Assembly (NCBI GenBank): GCA_045579085.1
Contig: JAZNLO010000028.1
Coordinates: 1 to 60,790 of the forward strand
DNA: 60,790 nucleotides
DNA from: RGIG2206 sp045579085
GTDB taxonomy: Bacteria; Bacillota; Clostridia; Oscillospirales; Acutalibacteraceae
Direction: 5' to 3'
In this document: positions 34,235-43,229 of the stretch, in pieces
How the letters are laid out: each line of letters begins with the position of its first letter
How positions within the stretch are numbered: the stretch's first letter is position 1
Notes under the pieces: model-generated
What the model saw: only the letters and a program-made list of their open reading frames with translations
Database searches by the model: none
What the model was told of the DNA's origin: nothing
Made by a program: the position numbers and the translations under genes

Positions 34235-34705
34235 ATGAATGATAAAACTTGTTGCTTTTTCGGTCATAGAACTATAAACGAAACCGAAGAACTAAAACCA
34301 AAACTTATTCAAATAATTGAAAAATTGATTGTGGACGAAAAAGTCGATACATTTCTTTTCGGGAGCAAGAGCCGATTTAATAGTCTGTGCCTTGAACTCG
34401 TGACCGAAATTAAAGAAAAATACCCGCACATAAAACGAGTCTATGTGCGAGCAGAATTTCCGTATATAAGCGAGCATTATAAGAACTACTTATTTGAAAG
34501 TTACGAGGACACATATTACCCTAAAAAGATACATAATTCAGGCAGAGCAGCATACGTCGAGCGCAACTATGATATGATAGATAACAGTCACTATTGCATC
34601 ATCTACTACGATGAACAAAACGCCCCACCAACCCGCAAAAGCGGCACCAAAATCGCCCTCGATTATGCTGTGAAACAAGGGAAAGAGATTGTTCGAGTAT
34701 TATAA
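34235..34705 (+). CDS. SLOG-family protein 3 (YpsA/DUF1273-like)
   Basis: 156 residues. TCCFFGHRTINET at the start, an RFNSLCLELVTEIKEKYPHIK middle and CIIYYDEQNAPPTRKSGTKIALDYAV near the end match the YpsA-type SLOG family, whose members are proposed to sense nucleotide-derived ligands. No effector is fused. ATG 34235 has GAGGAG eight bases upstream. It is only distantly related to SLOG 1 and 2 but has the same layout as SLOG 1: a stand-alone gene facing a small DNA-binding regulator. Confidence 0.82.
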   Translation: MNDKTCCFFGHRTINETEELKPKLIQIIEKLIVDEKVDTFLFGSKSRFNSLCLELVTEIKEKYPHIKRVYVRAEFPYISEHYKNYLFESYEDTYYPKKIHNSGRAAYVERNYDMIDNSHYCIIYYDEQNAPPTRKSGTKIALDYAVKQGKEIVRVL

Positions 34706-34771
34706 GATTTAAAAGTCTTATGTTCTATTAAAAAGCAGACTCGGACTCCTGAACCCCCTGCTTGTCAAATT

Positions 34772-34808
34772 AAAAATGCTGTGTAGAGATTTTCTACACA
34801 GCATTTTT
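34772..34808. terminator. Bidirectional terminator after SLOG 3
   Basis: AAAAATGCTGTGTAGA pairs with TCTACACAGCATTTTT around a short loop; serves SLOG 3 and the convergent NTP_transf_5 gene. Confidence 0.9.
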
Positions 34809-34866
34809 GCTATCCCTTTAAAGCGCAACTTATATGCAGAGATTTTTGTTTTTTATATGTCACATT

Positions 34867-36057
34867 TTAATCAAAAAGCTTTTTATACAGCTTATCTCGT
34901 ACTACTGAGTTTTTACGCGCTTTTAATAAGTTTATCCGCTTTTTCCCAATCAAAATTAAAAACGTGGTTCTGAACGTATAAGCAACTACTCCAACAGGTA
35001 AAAGCCACTTATGCTTTTTATAAAACGGGCGCCAACTTTTCACCAGTCTTACATAGGCGCTGACATAGGCGCCAAGCTTGCTCTTGTGCGTAGCTGAGAT
35101 AAAGAGGCTTTCACGCACACGCATAACGTCCTTAAGGCCAAAGTTGCCGCCTGAAAATATGTCCAAAAGCAGTTCTTGCGCAAACTCAGGCTCAACTTCG
35201 GCAAACCATTCTTTTTCAGGCATCTTCAAATATATGCTTGCCACCTTGCTCATCGACTGAGCAAACTTCCACAAGCGCACACTTTTAAGCCTCTGCTCAA
35301 ATGTGTCCACCCACGTACTGTTGTCAAAGCTGTTGACGAACGCTGCCCAGTCGCACAAGTGCCTGAGCCCGATACCGCCATCGAGCATATGACGCTGAAA
35401 ATGCAGCAGCAATATCAGTCCGTGCTCAAAAGCGCCGGGTATGGTTAGCTTTACAGAGTCGTAGTCCGCACAAAAGCAGTTATCAAAAATATTAGCCATA
35501 TATTTATCAATCAGACCGTTTTCGTCTTTAATAAAAGTTATGCCTTTGTGCATTTCATATCTTTCGTCATTCTTTGTAAAACCGATATGAAAATGGTCTT
35601 CTTGGTTAAAGGGCTCTTCCTCATAGCCGTTATTAAGAAGGAAAGTCCTGCTTTTCTCCATATCTTCAACAGGCACAAAAAAGTCTATGTCACCCATCTG
35701 CCTGAGGTGCTTTTTTAAATAATAATAAGCTGATGCGAACCCTTTTATAGTGCACATCTCAAGCCCCGCGCTTTTGAACTCACTGTCTAACTTTGCATTT
35801 GAATAAAGCTGCTTCAAATTTGACTGCACAACAAAATAAGCATATTTCTGCCACATATCATACACTTGAGGATTATAGCTTCTCGCCTCAAAAGAAAGCG
35901 CATCGAAGGCTTGGGCAAGCACAGTTTGAGACACCGATTCCGAAAGCAGCTTTTCGAAATCAATGTCCTTATAATCGGTTTCAACCTCAGCCCCAAACAA
36001 TGACTTGGCTAATAAGTCTAATAAAACCTTTTTTTCTTTTGTAAGAGGATTTGCCAT
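34867..36057 (-). CDS. Nucleotidyltransferase-fold protein (NTP_transf_5 family)
   Basis: 396 residues. CTIKGFASAYYYLKKHLRQMGDIDFFVP carries the conserved KG and the R.MGDIDFF catalytic-type block; HLCDWAAFV and an alpha-helical C-terminus complete the family pattern. These proteins are common in exopolysaccharide and some peptide-product clusters, with no settled reaction. GGAGGCG before ATG 36057 decides the start. It is monocistronic and divergent from the HAD phosphatase. Confidence 0.8.
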   Translation of the reverse strand: MANPLTKEKKVLLDLLAKSLFGAEVETDYKDIDFEKLLSESVSQTVLAQAFDALSFEARSYNPQVYDMWQKYAYFVVQSNLKQLYSNAKLDSEFKSAGLEMCTIKGFASAYYYLKKHLRQMGDIDFFVPVEDMEKSRTFLLNNGYEEEPFNQEDHFHIGFTKNDERYEMHKGITFIKDENGLIDKYMANIFDNCFCADYDSVKLTIPGAFEHGLILLLHFQRHMLDGGIGLRHLCDWAAFVNSFDNSTWVDTFEQRLKSVRLWKFAQSMSKVASIYLKMPEKEWFAEVEPEFAQELLLDIFSGGNFGLKDVMRVRESLFISATHKSKLGAYVSAYVRLVKSWRPFYKKHKWLLPVGVVAYTFRTTFLILIGKKRINLLKARKNSVVRDKLYKKLFD

Positions 36058-36188
36058 TACCAAACGCCTCCTGCAACAAAGAACTGTTTGTTTATCGCAT
36101 TCTATATTAACACAACTATGTACCGCGCTATTGACACAACAGCGAGTTTCTGCTATATTTTAACCGTTACAGCAAGCGAGGTGCTAAC

Positions 36189-36845
36189 ATGATAGACTGC
36201 GTTATTTTCGATTTTGACGGCACTATTGCCGATTCTTCAGAAGGTGTGTTTAACTGTGTAAAACACGCCCTCAGTCACTTTGGAATAGAAGAAAACAATG
36301 TGGATAATTTGCGCCGCATGATTGGGCCTCCGCTTCGCGAGGGCTTCCGCAAATTTTACGGGGTTGACGGCGAAATTGCAACCGCTAAATATCGCGAAAA
36401 ATATCCGATTGAAGGCATATATCAGTGCAAGCTGTATGACGGAATGGAGCAGCTCCTTGCCGAATTAAAGCAAAGAGGCGCCCGTCTTGCAATTGCAACC
36501 AGTAAGCCGCTTGATTACACCAACAAAATTCTTGAATTTCTCGGTATAGATAAATATTTTGACGTTGTTGTGGGCGCCACTTTCGACGGCACGTTTGACA
36601 ACAAAGACGATATTGTTAAAGAAGCTATCAGACAGCTCGGCAACGTTAATATTTATCACTCGTATATGGTTGGTGACCGCTATACCGACATAATCGCCGG
36701 TCGCAAAACCGGACTGATAACCGTTGGCGCGCGTTACGGCTTTACCGCAGCTTACGACTTTGAATGGTCCTGTGTGGAATGTGAAGTAAGAAACGTAGAG
36801 CAGCTTAGCAACTTCTTACTAAACGGTGTACGCCCTGCATTTTAA
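36189..36845 (+). CDS. HAD-superfamily phosphatase (phosphoglycolate phosphatase-like)
   Basis: 218 residues. Motif I DFDGTIADSS with nucleophile Asp, motif II IATSKP, and motif IV VGDRYTDIIAGRKTG, with an alpha-helical cap of type C1. The best-known relatives are Gph and PpaX; the exact substrate is unclear. GAGGTG precedes the ATG. Stand-alone rightward gene followed by a terminator. Confidence 0.88.
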   Translation: MIDCVIFDFDGTIADSSEGVFNCVKHALSHFGIEENNVDNLRRMIGPPLREGFRKFYGVDGEIATAKYREKYPIEGIYQCKLYDGMEQLLAELKQRGARLAIATSKPLDYTNKILEFLGIDKYFDVVVGATFDGTFDNKDDIVKEAIRQLGNVNIYHSYMVGDRYTDIIAGRKTGLITVGARYGFTAAYDFEWSCVECEVRNVEQLSNFLLNGVRPAF

Positions 36846-36880
36846 AGCTCACACCACATTAAAAATTTAAACTTTAATCA

Positions 36881-36918
36881 AACCGCCTGTGAAAGATTTT
36901 TCTCTTTCACGGGTTGTT
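36881..36918. terminator. Terminator after HAD gene (bidirectional)
   Basis: AACCGCCTGTGAAAGA pairs with TCTTTCACGGGTT with small mismatches, then T-run; also closes the leftward ATP-grasp unit. Confidence 0.75.
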
Positions 36919-36928
36919 TTTATTTAAC

Positions 36929-37939
36929 CTAAATATCTATAAACTCACGGAAACGAGGCAACATACCCACCTTGTCAGGCACGTGCGGCGGCATCTGCAA
37001 AATATCGTGACCGGGAAAATGATTGCCCTCAATCAAAACGGGGCCGGTAGGTGTTACCGCTATATCCCAACCGACATAGCCGAGTCCGTCAACCCTAAGG
37101 GCTGCTTTCTCGCACATAGCAAGCGACTCTTCCCAATACGGAATTTGTCTGCCCACAATCTTGCACTCGGTCATCGGGTGAACATCGTAATAGTTTGAAT
37201 CCTTATCAAACGCCGCATACTCAATAACTCCGTCCGCAAGACGTATAGGGGCTGCCATTCCGCCCGAGTTTATGTTATCAACAAATCTTCCGCCGTTTCC
37301 TATCCTGATAAAAGCATAAACCACGTGAGGCTTTGAGTCACGTCCGATGACAGTGACTATGCGCAGTGTGTTTATCGAGTGCGGATAGATTTCGTTTATG
37401 CTTTCGTGCTGCTCAAGGCAGTCCTCAATCAGACCGCTGCCCTCGTTCTTGAGATGCTCATACAGAGCTTTATCGTCTGCAAAATCAGACTTTCTCAGCT
37501 TCTCAACGCCCTTACCGCAGGTTGAAGCAGCGGGCTTCGAGATTATAACCTCTCTATCCCTCATAAAATCCGAGAACTGCTCCTCGCTCGCCTTAGACAT
37601 ATCAAGCCAACCTCTGCCAAGACAATCGGCAAACAGGGTGTTAAACTCGGTTTTATCCTCAATAAAATGATAGTTCTCCCTTTTATTGAGCTTTGCAACA
37701 ATTGCGTTGTTTATGCCTCTTGTGACATAGGTTTCACGCTGACTTGCGGTGAGGTTATAAAACTCGCACAGGCGATAGTCCTGATAGCCTGCGCCGTATT
37801 TAAAGCCGCAGTTAATCATATCAAAGAAAAGCCAGATGCGGTTTTTGCCTGTCTTTTTGTGGATTTGACCCACAATCTTCAGCATAGCCGCGTAATCCAT
37901 ACGCAGCACTCGGCGAATCAAATACTTAAGCCTGTTCAT
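36929..37939 (-). CDS. Sugar-transfer-associated ATP-grasp protein
   Basis: 336 residues. The ATP-grasp core is visible as VIISKPAASTCGKGVEKL, SGLIEDCLEQHESI, INTLRIVTVIGR and the late VGWDIAVTPTGPVLIEGN metal/ATP-binding block, matching the ATPgrasp_ST group. Its members form amide or ester bonds in glycan-linked pathways, but none is well defined. The start is uncertain: ATG 37939 gives the usual MNRLKYLIRR; ATG 37978 is possible. It overlaps the CofE-like gene by 14 bases, implying a joint pathway. Confidence 0.82.
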   Translation of the reverse strand: MNRLKYLIRRVLRMDYAAMLKIVGQIHKKTGKNRIWLFFDMINCGFKYGAGYQDYRLCEFYNLTASQRETYVTRGINNAIVAKLNKRENYHFIEDKTEFNTLFADCLGRGWLDMSKASEEQFSDFMRDREVIISKPAASTCGKGVEKLRKSDFADDKALYEHLKNEGSGLIEDCLEQHESINEIYPHSINTLRIVTVIGRDSKPHVVYAFIRIGNGGRFVDNINSGGMAAPIRLADGVIEYAAFDKDSNYYDVHPMTECKIVGRQIPYWEESLAMCEKAALRVDGLGYVGWDIAVTPTGPVLIEGNHFPGHDILQMPPHVPDKVGMLPRFREFIDI

Positions 37940-38765
37940 TCTGCTCGTTCTCTTTCGTGACTGCATCTTGCTCGTCATCTACAAGCGCAGGACAATTTTT
38001 TGGCTGCGGCAAAGTGCCGTTTTTGAGCGCCTCATTAAGCTCAGCAGTCAGGCGCTCGCCCTCCTCTTTTGTGACAGGGCGCACAATGCAAAGCGGTGTC
38101 TGCTGACGTGACTGGTCAAGCGGATTGTCTTTGAAAATAGCTCTGCACTGGTCTATCGGCAGCTTCTTATCGCTTCGTCCCAAAATCTCAACGCCAAGGT
38201 CGTTTGCATCTATAATTACAACAGTGCAACCCGTCTTTTTCTTGAGCTTTACCGCAACATCGTTTGGCTTTTTGGGCGCAAGCTTTGCATACTTATTATA
38301 AGGCGGCAAAGTGCAGTCGCACGGGCCGTCTATCGCTCTGGCTCTTGTTCCGCAAATTCTGTAGAACACGCCTCTGATTCCGAATAGCTTTGTTACTGCA
38401 GAGCAAGCGGCGGCAAACAAAATCTTTGGTGCGCCAAGTTCTTGCAGAGCAAGCTCCATAGTCCAAGGCGAGCCGAGACCGATTCCGTATGGGGTTTTGT
38501 AAACAAACTTGCACAAAACCCTTGCAAGCCATCTGGGCTTAATCTCGTCAATCGGGAAGGCTCTGCCCTGACTTATGGCAACTATCTTTTCACTGATGAA
38601 AATCATATCGTCAGGCTGAATATAGTCAATGAGGTACTTGTCCATCATTTCCTCAAGGTCGCCACCGCTCATAACCACGTGCGTGCGCACGGGATAGCGG
38701 GCATAATCTCCCCAAGGAGTTGAAATAACCAGATTTTTTGTTTCATTCGGTGCAAAAGGTAACAT
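37926..38765 (-). CDS. CofE-like gamma-glutamyl ligase family protein
   Basis: 279 residues. The pattern PDDMIFISEKIVAISQGR, GIGLGSPWTMELALQELG, ARAIDGPCDCTLPP and TVVIIDANDLGVEILG matches the F420-0:L-glutamate ligase (CofE) fold. No other F420 genes are seen, so it probably adds glutamate or another amino acid to a different acceptor. GGAGGAGC before ATG 38765 decides the start. Coupled to an ATP-grasp gene: two ligase folds back to back. Confidence 0.8.
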   Translation of the reverse strand: MLPFAPNETKNLVISTPWGDYARYPVRTHVVMSGGDLEEMMDKYLIDYIQPDDMIFISEKIVAISQGRAFPIDEIKPRWLARVLCKFVYKTPYGIGLGSPWTMELALQELGAPKILFAAACSAVTKLFGIRGVFYRICGTRARAIDGPCDCTLPPYNKYAKLAPKKPNDVAVKLKKKTGCTVVIIDANDLGVEILGRSDKKLPIDQCRAIFKDNPLDQSRQQTPLCIVRPVTKEEGERLTAELNEALKNGTLPQPKNCPALVDDEQDAVTKENEQNEQA

Positions 38766-38822
38766 TGTGTGCTCCTCCATAAACATACTTCCCCATTGAT
38801 TACACATCAGGGCTGAGTTTTA

Positions 38823-40355
38823 CTATTTTATAAGGCTTTCGCCGTCCATTTCTGCCGGCTTATCAAGACCCAAAATCTCAAGCATTGTGGGTGCGATATC
38901 GCAGAGCTTACCGCCCTCACGCAGCTCAACCTTCTTGCCGATAACGGCAAACGGAACAGGATTTGTGGTATGTGCGGTAAACGGTGTACCGTCAACATCA
39001 AGCATACGGTCAGCGTTTCCGTGGTCGGCTGTGAGCAGCATTACTCCGCCCATTTTCAAGGTTGAATCAGCAACTCTGCCAACGCAAGTATCAACTGTTT
39101 CAACTGCCTTTACAGCCGCTTCAAACACGCCTGTATGGCCAACCATATCGCAATTTGCGAAGTTTAAAATAACAACATCATATTTGCCGCTCTCAATAGC
39201 CTCGCAAACCTTATCGCAAACCTCGTTTGCGCTCATTTCAGGCTGCATATCATAGGTTGCAACCTTTGGTGAGTTTACGAGGATTCTATCTTCTCCGTCA
39301 AACATAACCTCTTCGCCGCCATTGAAGAAGAAGGTTACGTGAGCATACTTCTCAGTTTCAGCAATGCGAAGCTGAGTTTTGCCGTTTGCTGCAAGATACT
39401 CACCGAGCGTATTATTGAGTGACTGAGGCTTAAACGCAACGTCAACATTAGGCATAGTTGCATCGTACTGAGTCATACATACATAGTACACATCAACCAT
39501 ACCGCCCTTGCGCTCAAAGCCTGTGAAATCAGCGTCCACAAAGGTGCGGGTTATCTCTCTTGCACGGTCAGGACGGAAGTTGAAGAAAATCACGCTGTCG
39601 CCGCTCTTGATGCGCTCTGTGCCGCTGATAACAGTGGGAAGCACAAACTCATCGGTGAGATATTTTCCGTCGCCGTCGATTGTTTCATAGGACTCTCTGA
39701 CAGCCTTTGCAGCATCATCCGCCTGAACACCCTCGCCGTTAACCAAAGCATTGTAAGCAAGGCTTACGCGCTCCCAGCGGTTATCTCTGTCCATTCCGTA
39801 GAAACGGCCCATTACAGTGGCTATTTTGCCTGCGCCAAGCTCAGCAAGCTTTGCATTGCACTGCTCGATAAAATCAGCCGCAGAAGCCGGCGGAACGTCA
39901 CGTCCGTCAAGCAAGCCATGAATGAATATACGCTCAAGTCCGCTTTGCTTTGCAAAGTCTACAAGCGCATAAAGATGCTCAATGTGGCTGTGAACACCAC
40001 CGTCAGACAAAAGACCCATCAGGTGAAGCGCGCCATCGTTTTTCTTACAGTTTTGTACTGCTGCAAGGAAAGCCTCATTCTTGAAAAATCCGCCTTCCTT
40101 TGCAGTTTTGGTTATACGGGTAAGCTCCTGATACACAACCCTACCTGCACCGATATTGGTGTGACCAACCTCGCTGTTGCCCATCTGTCCGTCAGGCAGA
40201 CCTACGTCCATACCTGATGCACCGATTTGCGTCCAGTCACATTCGGCAAAGATTTTGTTGAGTCTGGGCGTAGAGGCAAAGTCTATTGCGTTGCCCTTGC
40301 TTTCGGGGTTTATGCCGAAGCCGTCCATTATTGTTAAAACCAAAGGCTTTTTCAT
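38823..40355 (-). CDS. gpmI: 2,3-bisphosphoglycerate-independent phosphoglycerate mutase
   Basis: 510 residues, standard length. Metal ligand Asp11 in TIMDGFGIN, phospho-Ser61 in GQMGNSEVGH, phosphate-binding HGLLDGRDVPP, and LTADHGNAD and HTTNPVPFA at the C-terminus. It converts 3-phosphoglycerate to 2-phosphoglycerate in glycolysis. GGAGATTAGTAA precedes the ATG. Third gene of the pgk-tpiA-gpmI run. Confidence 0.97.
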   Translation of the reverse strand: MKKPLVLTIMDGFGINPESKGNAIDFASTPRLNKIFAECDWTQIGASGMDVGLPDGQMGNSEVGHTNIGAGRVVYQELTRITKTAKEGGFFKNEAFLAAVQNCKKNDGALHLMGLLSDGGVHSHIEHLYALVDFAKQSGLERIFIHGLLDGRDVPPASAADFIEQCNAKLAELGAGKIATVMGRFYGMDRDNRWERVSLAYNALVNGEGVQADDAAKAVRESYETIDGDGKYLTDEFVLPTVISGTERIKSGDSVIFFNFRPDRAREITRTFVDADFTGFERKGGMVDVYYVCMTQYDATMPNVDVAFKPQSLNNTLGEYLAANGKTQLRIAETEKYAHVTFFFNGGEEVMFDGEDRILVNSPKVATYDMQPEMSANEVCDKVCEAIESGKYDVVILNFANCDMVGHTGVFEAAVKAVETVDTCVGRVADSTLKMGGVMLLTADHGNADRMLDVDGTPFTAHTTNPVPFAVIGKKVELREGGKLCDIAPTMLEILGLDKPAEMDGESLIK

Positions 40356-40367
40356 TTACTAATCTCC

Positions 40368-41135
40368 TTATTTGCTTGCAGCTTTTACTATTACAGAGAA
40401 ATCCTCTGCCTTGAGAGATGCGCCGCCGATAAGTCCACCGTCAACATCAATCTTGCTTACAAGCTCATCAGCGTTAGCAGCGTTCATTGAGCCGCCGTAC
40501 TGAATGGTTACGCTCTCAGCGCACTTCTCGCAGTAAATTTCAGCGAGAGTCTTACGGATTACTGCGCAAACCTCCTGAGCCTGCTCAGCAGTAGCGGTTT
40601 TGCCTGTGCCGATAGCCCATACAGGCTCGTAAGCTATGATTATCTTATCAAGCTGCTCAGCAGATATTCCGCCGAGTGCAACTTTTACCTGTAATGCTAC
40701 AAGCTCGTTTGTGATGCCCTGCTCACGCTGGTCAAGATACTCACCAACACAAACAATAGCGGTCAAACCAGCCTCAACAGCAGCCTTTGTGCGCTTGTTT
40801 ACGGTAACATCGGTGTCACCGAAATAGGTGCGGCGCTCGCTGTGACCTGTTATTACATACTCAACGCCTACCGCCTTAAGCATATCTGCGCTTATTTCGC
40901 CTGTGAATGCGCCGCTGTGCTCCCAATGGCAGTTTTCAGCACCGATTTTAATGTTGCTACCCTTTGCTGCCTCAATAGCTGCAGGGATATCGATATACGG
41001 AACACAGAGAACAACGTCGCAATCAGCATCCTTAACAAGAGGCTTCATAGCATTGATAAGCTCAGTGGTCTCTGCGGGGGTTTTGTTCATCTTCCAGTTA
41101 CCTGCGATAACTGCCTTACGAACTGCTTTATTCAT
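40368..41135 (-). CDS. tpiA: Triosephosphate isomerase
   Basis: 255 residues. GNWKMNK with Lys15, the catalytic His in VITGHSERR, the Glu in AYEPVWAIGTG, and the phosphate loop YGGSMNAAN. Interconverts DHAP and glyceraldehyde-3-phosphate. GGAAG lies eight bases before the ATG. Between pgk and gpmI; an intercistronic hairpin separates it from pgk. Confidence 0.97.
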   Translation of the reverse strand: MNKAVRKAVIAGNWKMNKTPAETTELINAMKPLVKDADCDVVLCVPYIDIPAAIEAAKGSNIKIGAENCHWEHSGAFTGEISADMLKAVGVEYVITGHSERRTYFGDTDVTVNKRTKAAVEAGLTAIVCVGEYLDQREQGITNELVALQVKVALGGISAEQLDKIIIAYEPVWAIGTGKTATAEQAQEVCAVIRKTLAEIYCEKCAESVTIQYGGSMNAANADELVSKIDVDGGLIGGASLKAEDFSVIVKAASK

Positions 41136-41165
41136 AAAAATTACTTCCTTTCAATATTACATAAG

Positions 41166-41200
41166 TTTCGGGAGAACGCAAAGCGCAGTCCTCCCGAAAA
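41166..41200 (-). terminator. Intercistronic hairpin between pgk and tpiA
   Basis: TTTCGGGAG (41166-41174) pairs with CTCCCGAAA (41191-41199), with GCGCA/TGCG-type pairs inside. There is no long U-tract, so it may attenuate transcription or protect processed mRNA rather than fully terminate. Confidence 0.55.
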
Positions 41201-41212
41201 GACTAATTATAC

Positions 41213-42424
41213 TTATTTATCGTCAGCAGCTACGATACCGGGCAGCTCTTTTCCCTCAAGGAACTCAAGAGATGCGCCGCCGCCTGTTGAGATATGAGTC
41301 ATCTTATCGCCAAAGCCCATAGTATTTACTGCTGCAGCAGAGTCACCGCCACCGATAATGGTGATAGCGTCAGTCTCAGCAAGAGCCTTTGCAACAGCGA
41401 GTGTACCCTCAGCAAGCTTCGGATTTTCAAAAACGCCCATAGGTCCGTTCCAAACAACAGTCTTAGCATTCATAACCTCGTTTGCAAAAAGCTCACGGGT
41501 TGCAGGGCCAATATCAAGGCCCTCCCAATCAGACGCAATAGCTTCTGCAGTGAAAACCTTTGTTTCAACATCTGCATCGATAGGATTGGGGAAATCCTTT
41601 ACTGCAACATTGTCAACAGGCAGAAGAATCTTTACGCCTTTCTGCTCTGCTTTAGCGAGCATTTCCTTGCAGTAATCAATCTTTGTTTCGTCAACGAGGG
41701 ACTGTCCAACAGAATATCCCTTTGCAACCAAGAAGGTGTATGCCATACCGCCGCCGATAATAAGAGTATCAGCTTTGTTAAGCAAGTTTTCGATAACGTT
41801 GAGCTTGTCAGCAACCTTTGCGCCGCCGAGAATGGTAACGAAGGGACGCTTCGGGTCTTCAACAGCGTTTCCAAGATACTGGAGCTCCTTGCCCATAAGG
41901 TAGCCAACAACGCAAGTATCAACATAATCTGTAACACCAACGGTTGAGCAGTGGGCTCTGTGAGCTGCACCGAAAGCATCGTTTACATATACGTCGCAGA
42001 GGCTTGCGAGGTCCTTACTGAAGGCTTCGCCGTTCTTTGTCTCCTCAGCGCGATAACGTGTGTTCTGAAGCAGAACAACCTCGCCGTCCTTCATTTTTGC
42101 AACAGCAGCCTTTGCATTCTCGCCAACTACGTTGTCATCAGCAGCAAAGGTAACAGGCATATGAAGCTTCTCAGAAAGGCGAGTTGCAACGGGAGCGAGT
42201 GAAAACTCAGGCTTAGGCTCGCCCTTAGGCTTGCCGAGATGTGAGCAAAGAATAACCTTGCCGCCATCGTTAATCAACTTTTGGATTGTGGGCAGAGCGG
42301 CAACGATACGGTTTTCATCAGTGATAACACCGTTTTTCAGCGGCACGTTGAAATCGCAACGCACAAGAACTCTTTTTCCGCTGACATTGATATCATCAAC
42401 GGTCTTTTTGTTGAGCATAGACAT
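41213..42424 (-). CDS. pgk: Phosphoglycerate kinase
   Basis: 403 residues. RVLVRCDFNVPLKNG near the start, LCSHLGKPKG, VDTCVVGYLMGKELQYL, and the nucleotide loop GGGDSAAAV with FISTGGGASLE-type end (seen as HISTGGGASLEFLEG). Makes ATP from 1,3-bisphosphoglycerate. AAGGAAG precedes the ATG. First gene after a sigma-A promoter; gap is not in this cluster. Confidence 0.97.
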   Translation of the reverse strand: MSMLNKKTVDDINVSGKRVLVRCDFNVPLKNGVITDENRIVAALPTIQKLINDGGKVILCSHLGKPKGEPKPEFSLAPVATRLSEKLHMPVTFAADDNVVGENAKAAVAKMKDGEVVLLQNTRYRAEETKNGEAFSKDLASLCDVYVNDAFGAAHRAHCSTVGVTDYVDTCVVGYLMGKELQYLGNAVEDPKRPFVTILGGAKVADKLNVIENLLNKADTLIIGGGMAYTFLVAKGYSVGQSLVDETKIDYCKEMLAKAEQKGVKILLPVDNVAVKDFPNPIDADVETKVFTAEAIASDWEGLDIGPATRELFANEVMNAKTVVWNGPMGVFENPKLAEGTLAVAKALAETDAITIIGGGDSAAAVNTMGFGDKMTHISTGGGASLEFLEGKELPGIVAADDK

Positions 42425-42499
42425 AACAAAAACTTCCTTTCATAATAACGACTGGTGCTTGATGCATCGGTCAAAAATTTAACAATATTATCCTTATAT

Positions 42500-42528
42500 A
42501 ATATAGTATAATTTTACCCGTATTTCAA
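42500..42528 (-). promoter_or_regulatory. Promoter of pgk-tpiA-gpmI
   Basis: Minus-strand TTGAAA (42528-42523), 17-base spacer, TATATT (42505-42500). Confidence 0.65.
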
Positions 42529-42582
42529 GTAATTTTTCACGTAAAATACACTTATACGGCTAACTTTAACATATTTTTGCGC

Positions 42583-43089
42583 TTAACGGGCTTCTTCCCA
42601 GTTGTAAGCGGTCAACTCTCCCCGATTTTGAAGCGATGGATAACCCCACTGTCTGAGCACCTCATAAGTGCCAATCGCCACAGCGTTTGAGAGGTTTAAG
42701 CACCTTGCGCTGTTTACCATCGGTATGCGCACGCAACGCTCAGGGTGGGCAAACAGCAGACTTTCAGGCAATCCGTGAGTTTCTGCGCCAAAGAGCAGAT
42801 AACTGTTATCGGGGTATTCCACGTCGGAATGGGTGTGCTGAGCCTTGCTTGAAAAATAGTAAAAGCTGCCTTGATTCTTGCTGAAAAAGTCGTCAAGATT
42901 CTCATAAAACGTAATATCAAGCTGCGACCAATAATCAAGCCCTGCACGCTTTAACTTTTTATCGTCAACGGTAAAGCCCATCGGCCCGACAAGATGCAGT
43001 CTTGCGCCCGTAACCGCACAGGTTCGCGCAACGTTGCCCGTGTTTTGCGGTATCTGCGGCTCCACCATAACTATATTTAAAACAGCCAT
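42583..43089 (-). CDS. trmL: tRNA (cytidine/uridine-34-2'-O)-methyltransferase TrmL
   Basis: 168 residues of the SPOUT class. LNIVMVEPQIPQNTGNVART at the start, FGAETHGLP and RIPMVNSARCLNLSNAVAI form the knotted SAM site. Methylates the wobble ribose of certain tRNAs. AAGGAAGG before ATG 43089 decides the start. Confidence 0.93.
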   Translation of the reverse strand: MAVLNIVMVEPQIPQNTGNVARTCAVTGARLHLVGPMGFTVDDKKLKRAGLDYWSQLDITFYENLDDFFSKNQGSFYYFSSKAQHTHSDVEYPDNSYLLFGAETHGLPESLLFAHPERCVRIPMVNSARCLNLSNAVAIGTYEVLRQWGYPSLQNRGELTAYNWEEAR

Positions 43090-43170
43090 CAATCTGCCTT
43101 CCTTCTTCATCAACTTCCATAATTTTACCACATTCAAAAAGCCGTTTCAACAATATTAATCATCTGGGTG

Positions 43171-43199
43171 TTGAAAAGTTTTTTATTTTGTTTTAAAAT
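43171..43199 (+). promoter_or_regulatory. Promoter of GNAT gene
   Basis: TTGAAA (43171-43176), 17-base spacer, TAAAAT (43194-43199). Confidence 0.65.
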
Positions 43200-43229
43200 G
43201 ATACTAACAGCTTTAAGGAGGTGCGGTAA

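Noticed and set aside
33927..34705. Toxin-antitoxin pair (RHH antitoxin with SLOG)
   Set aside because: The genes are divergent rather than in one operon and the SLOG protein has no toxin-like domain; a repressor-target pair is simpler.
34730..34765. tRNA-like fragment (GGTTCAGGAGTCC on the minus strand)
   Set aside because: Only a T-arm-like word is present; no acceptor, D or anticodon arms could be found, and an AAGCAG/CTGCTT hairpin explains it.
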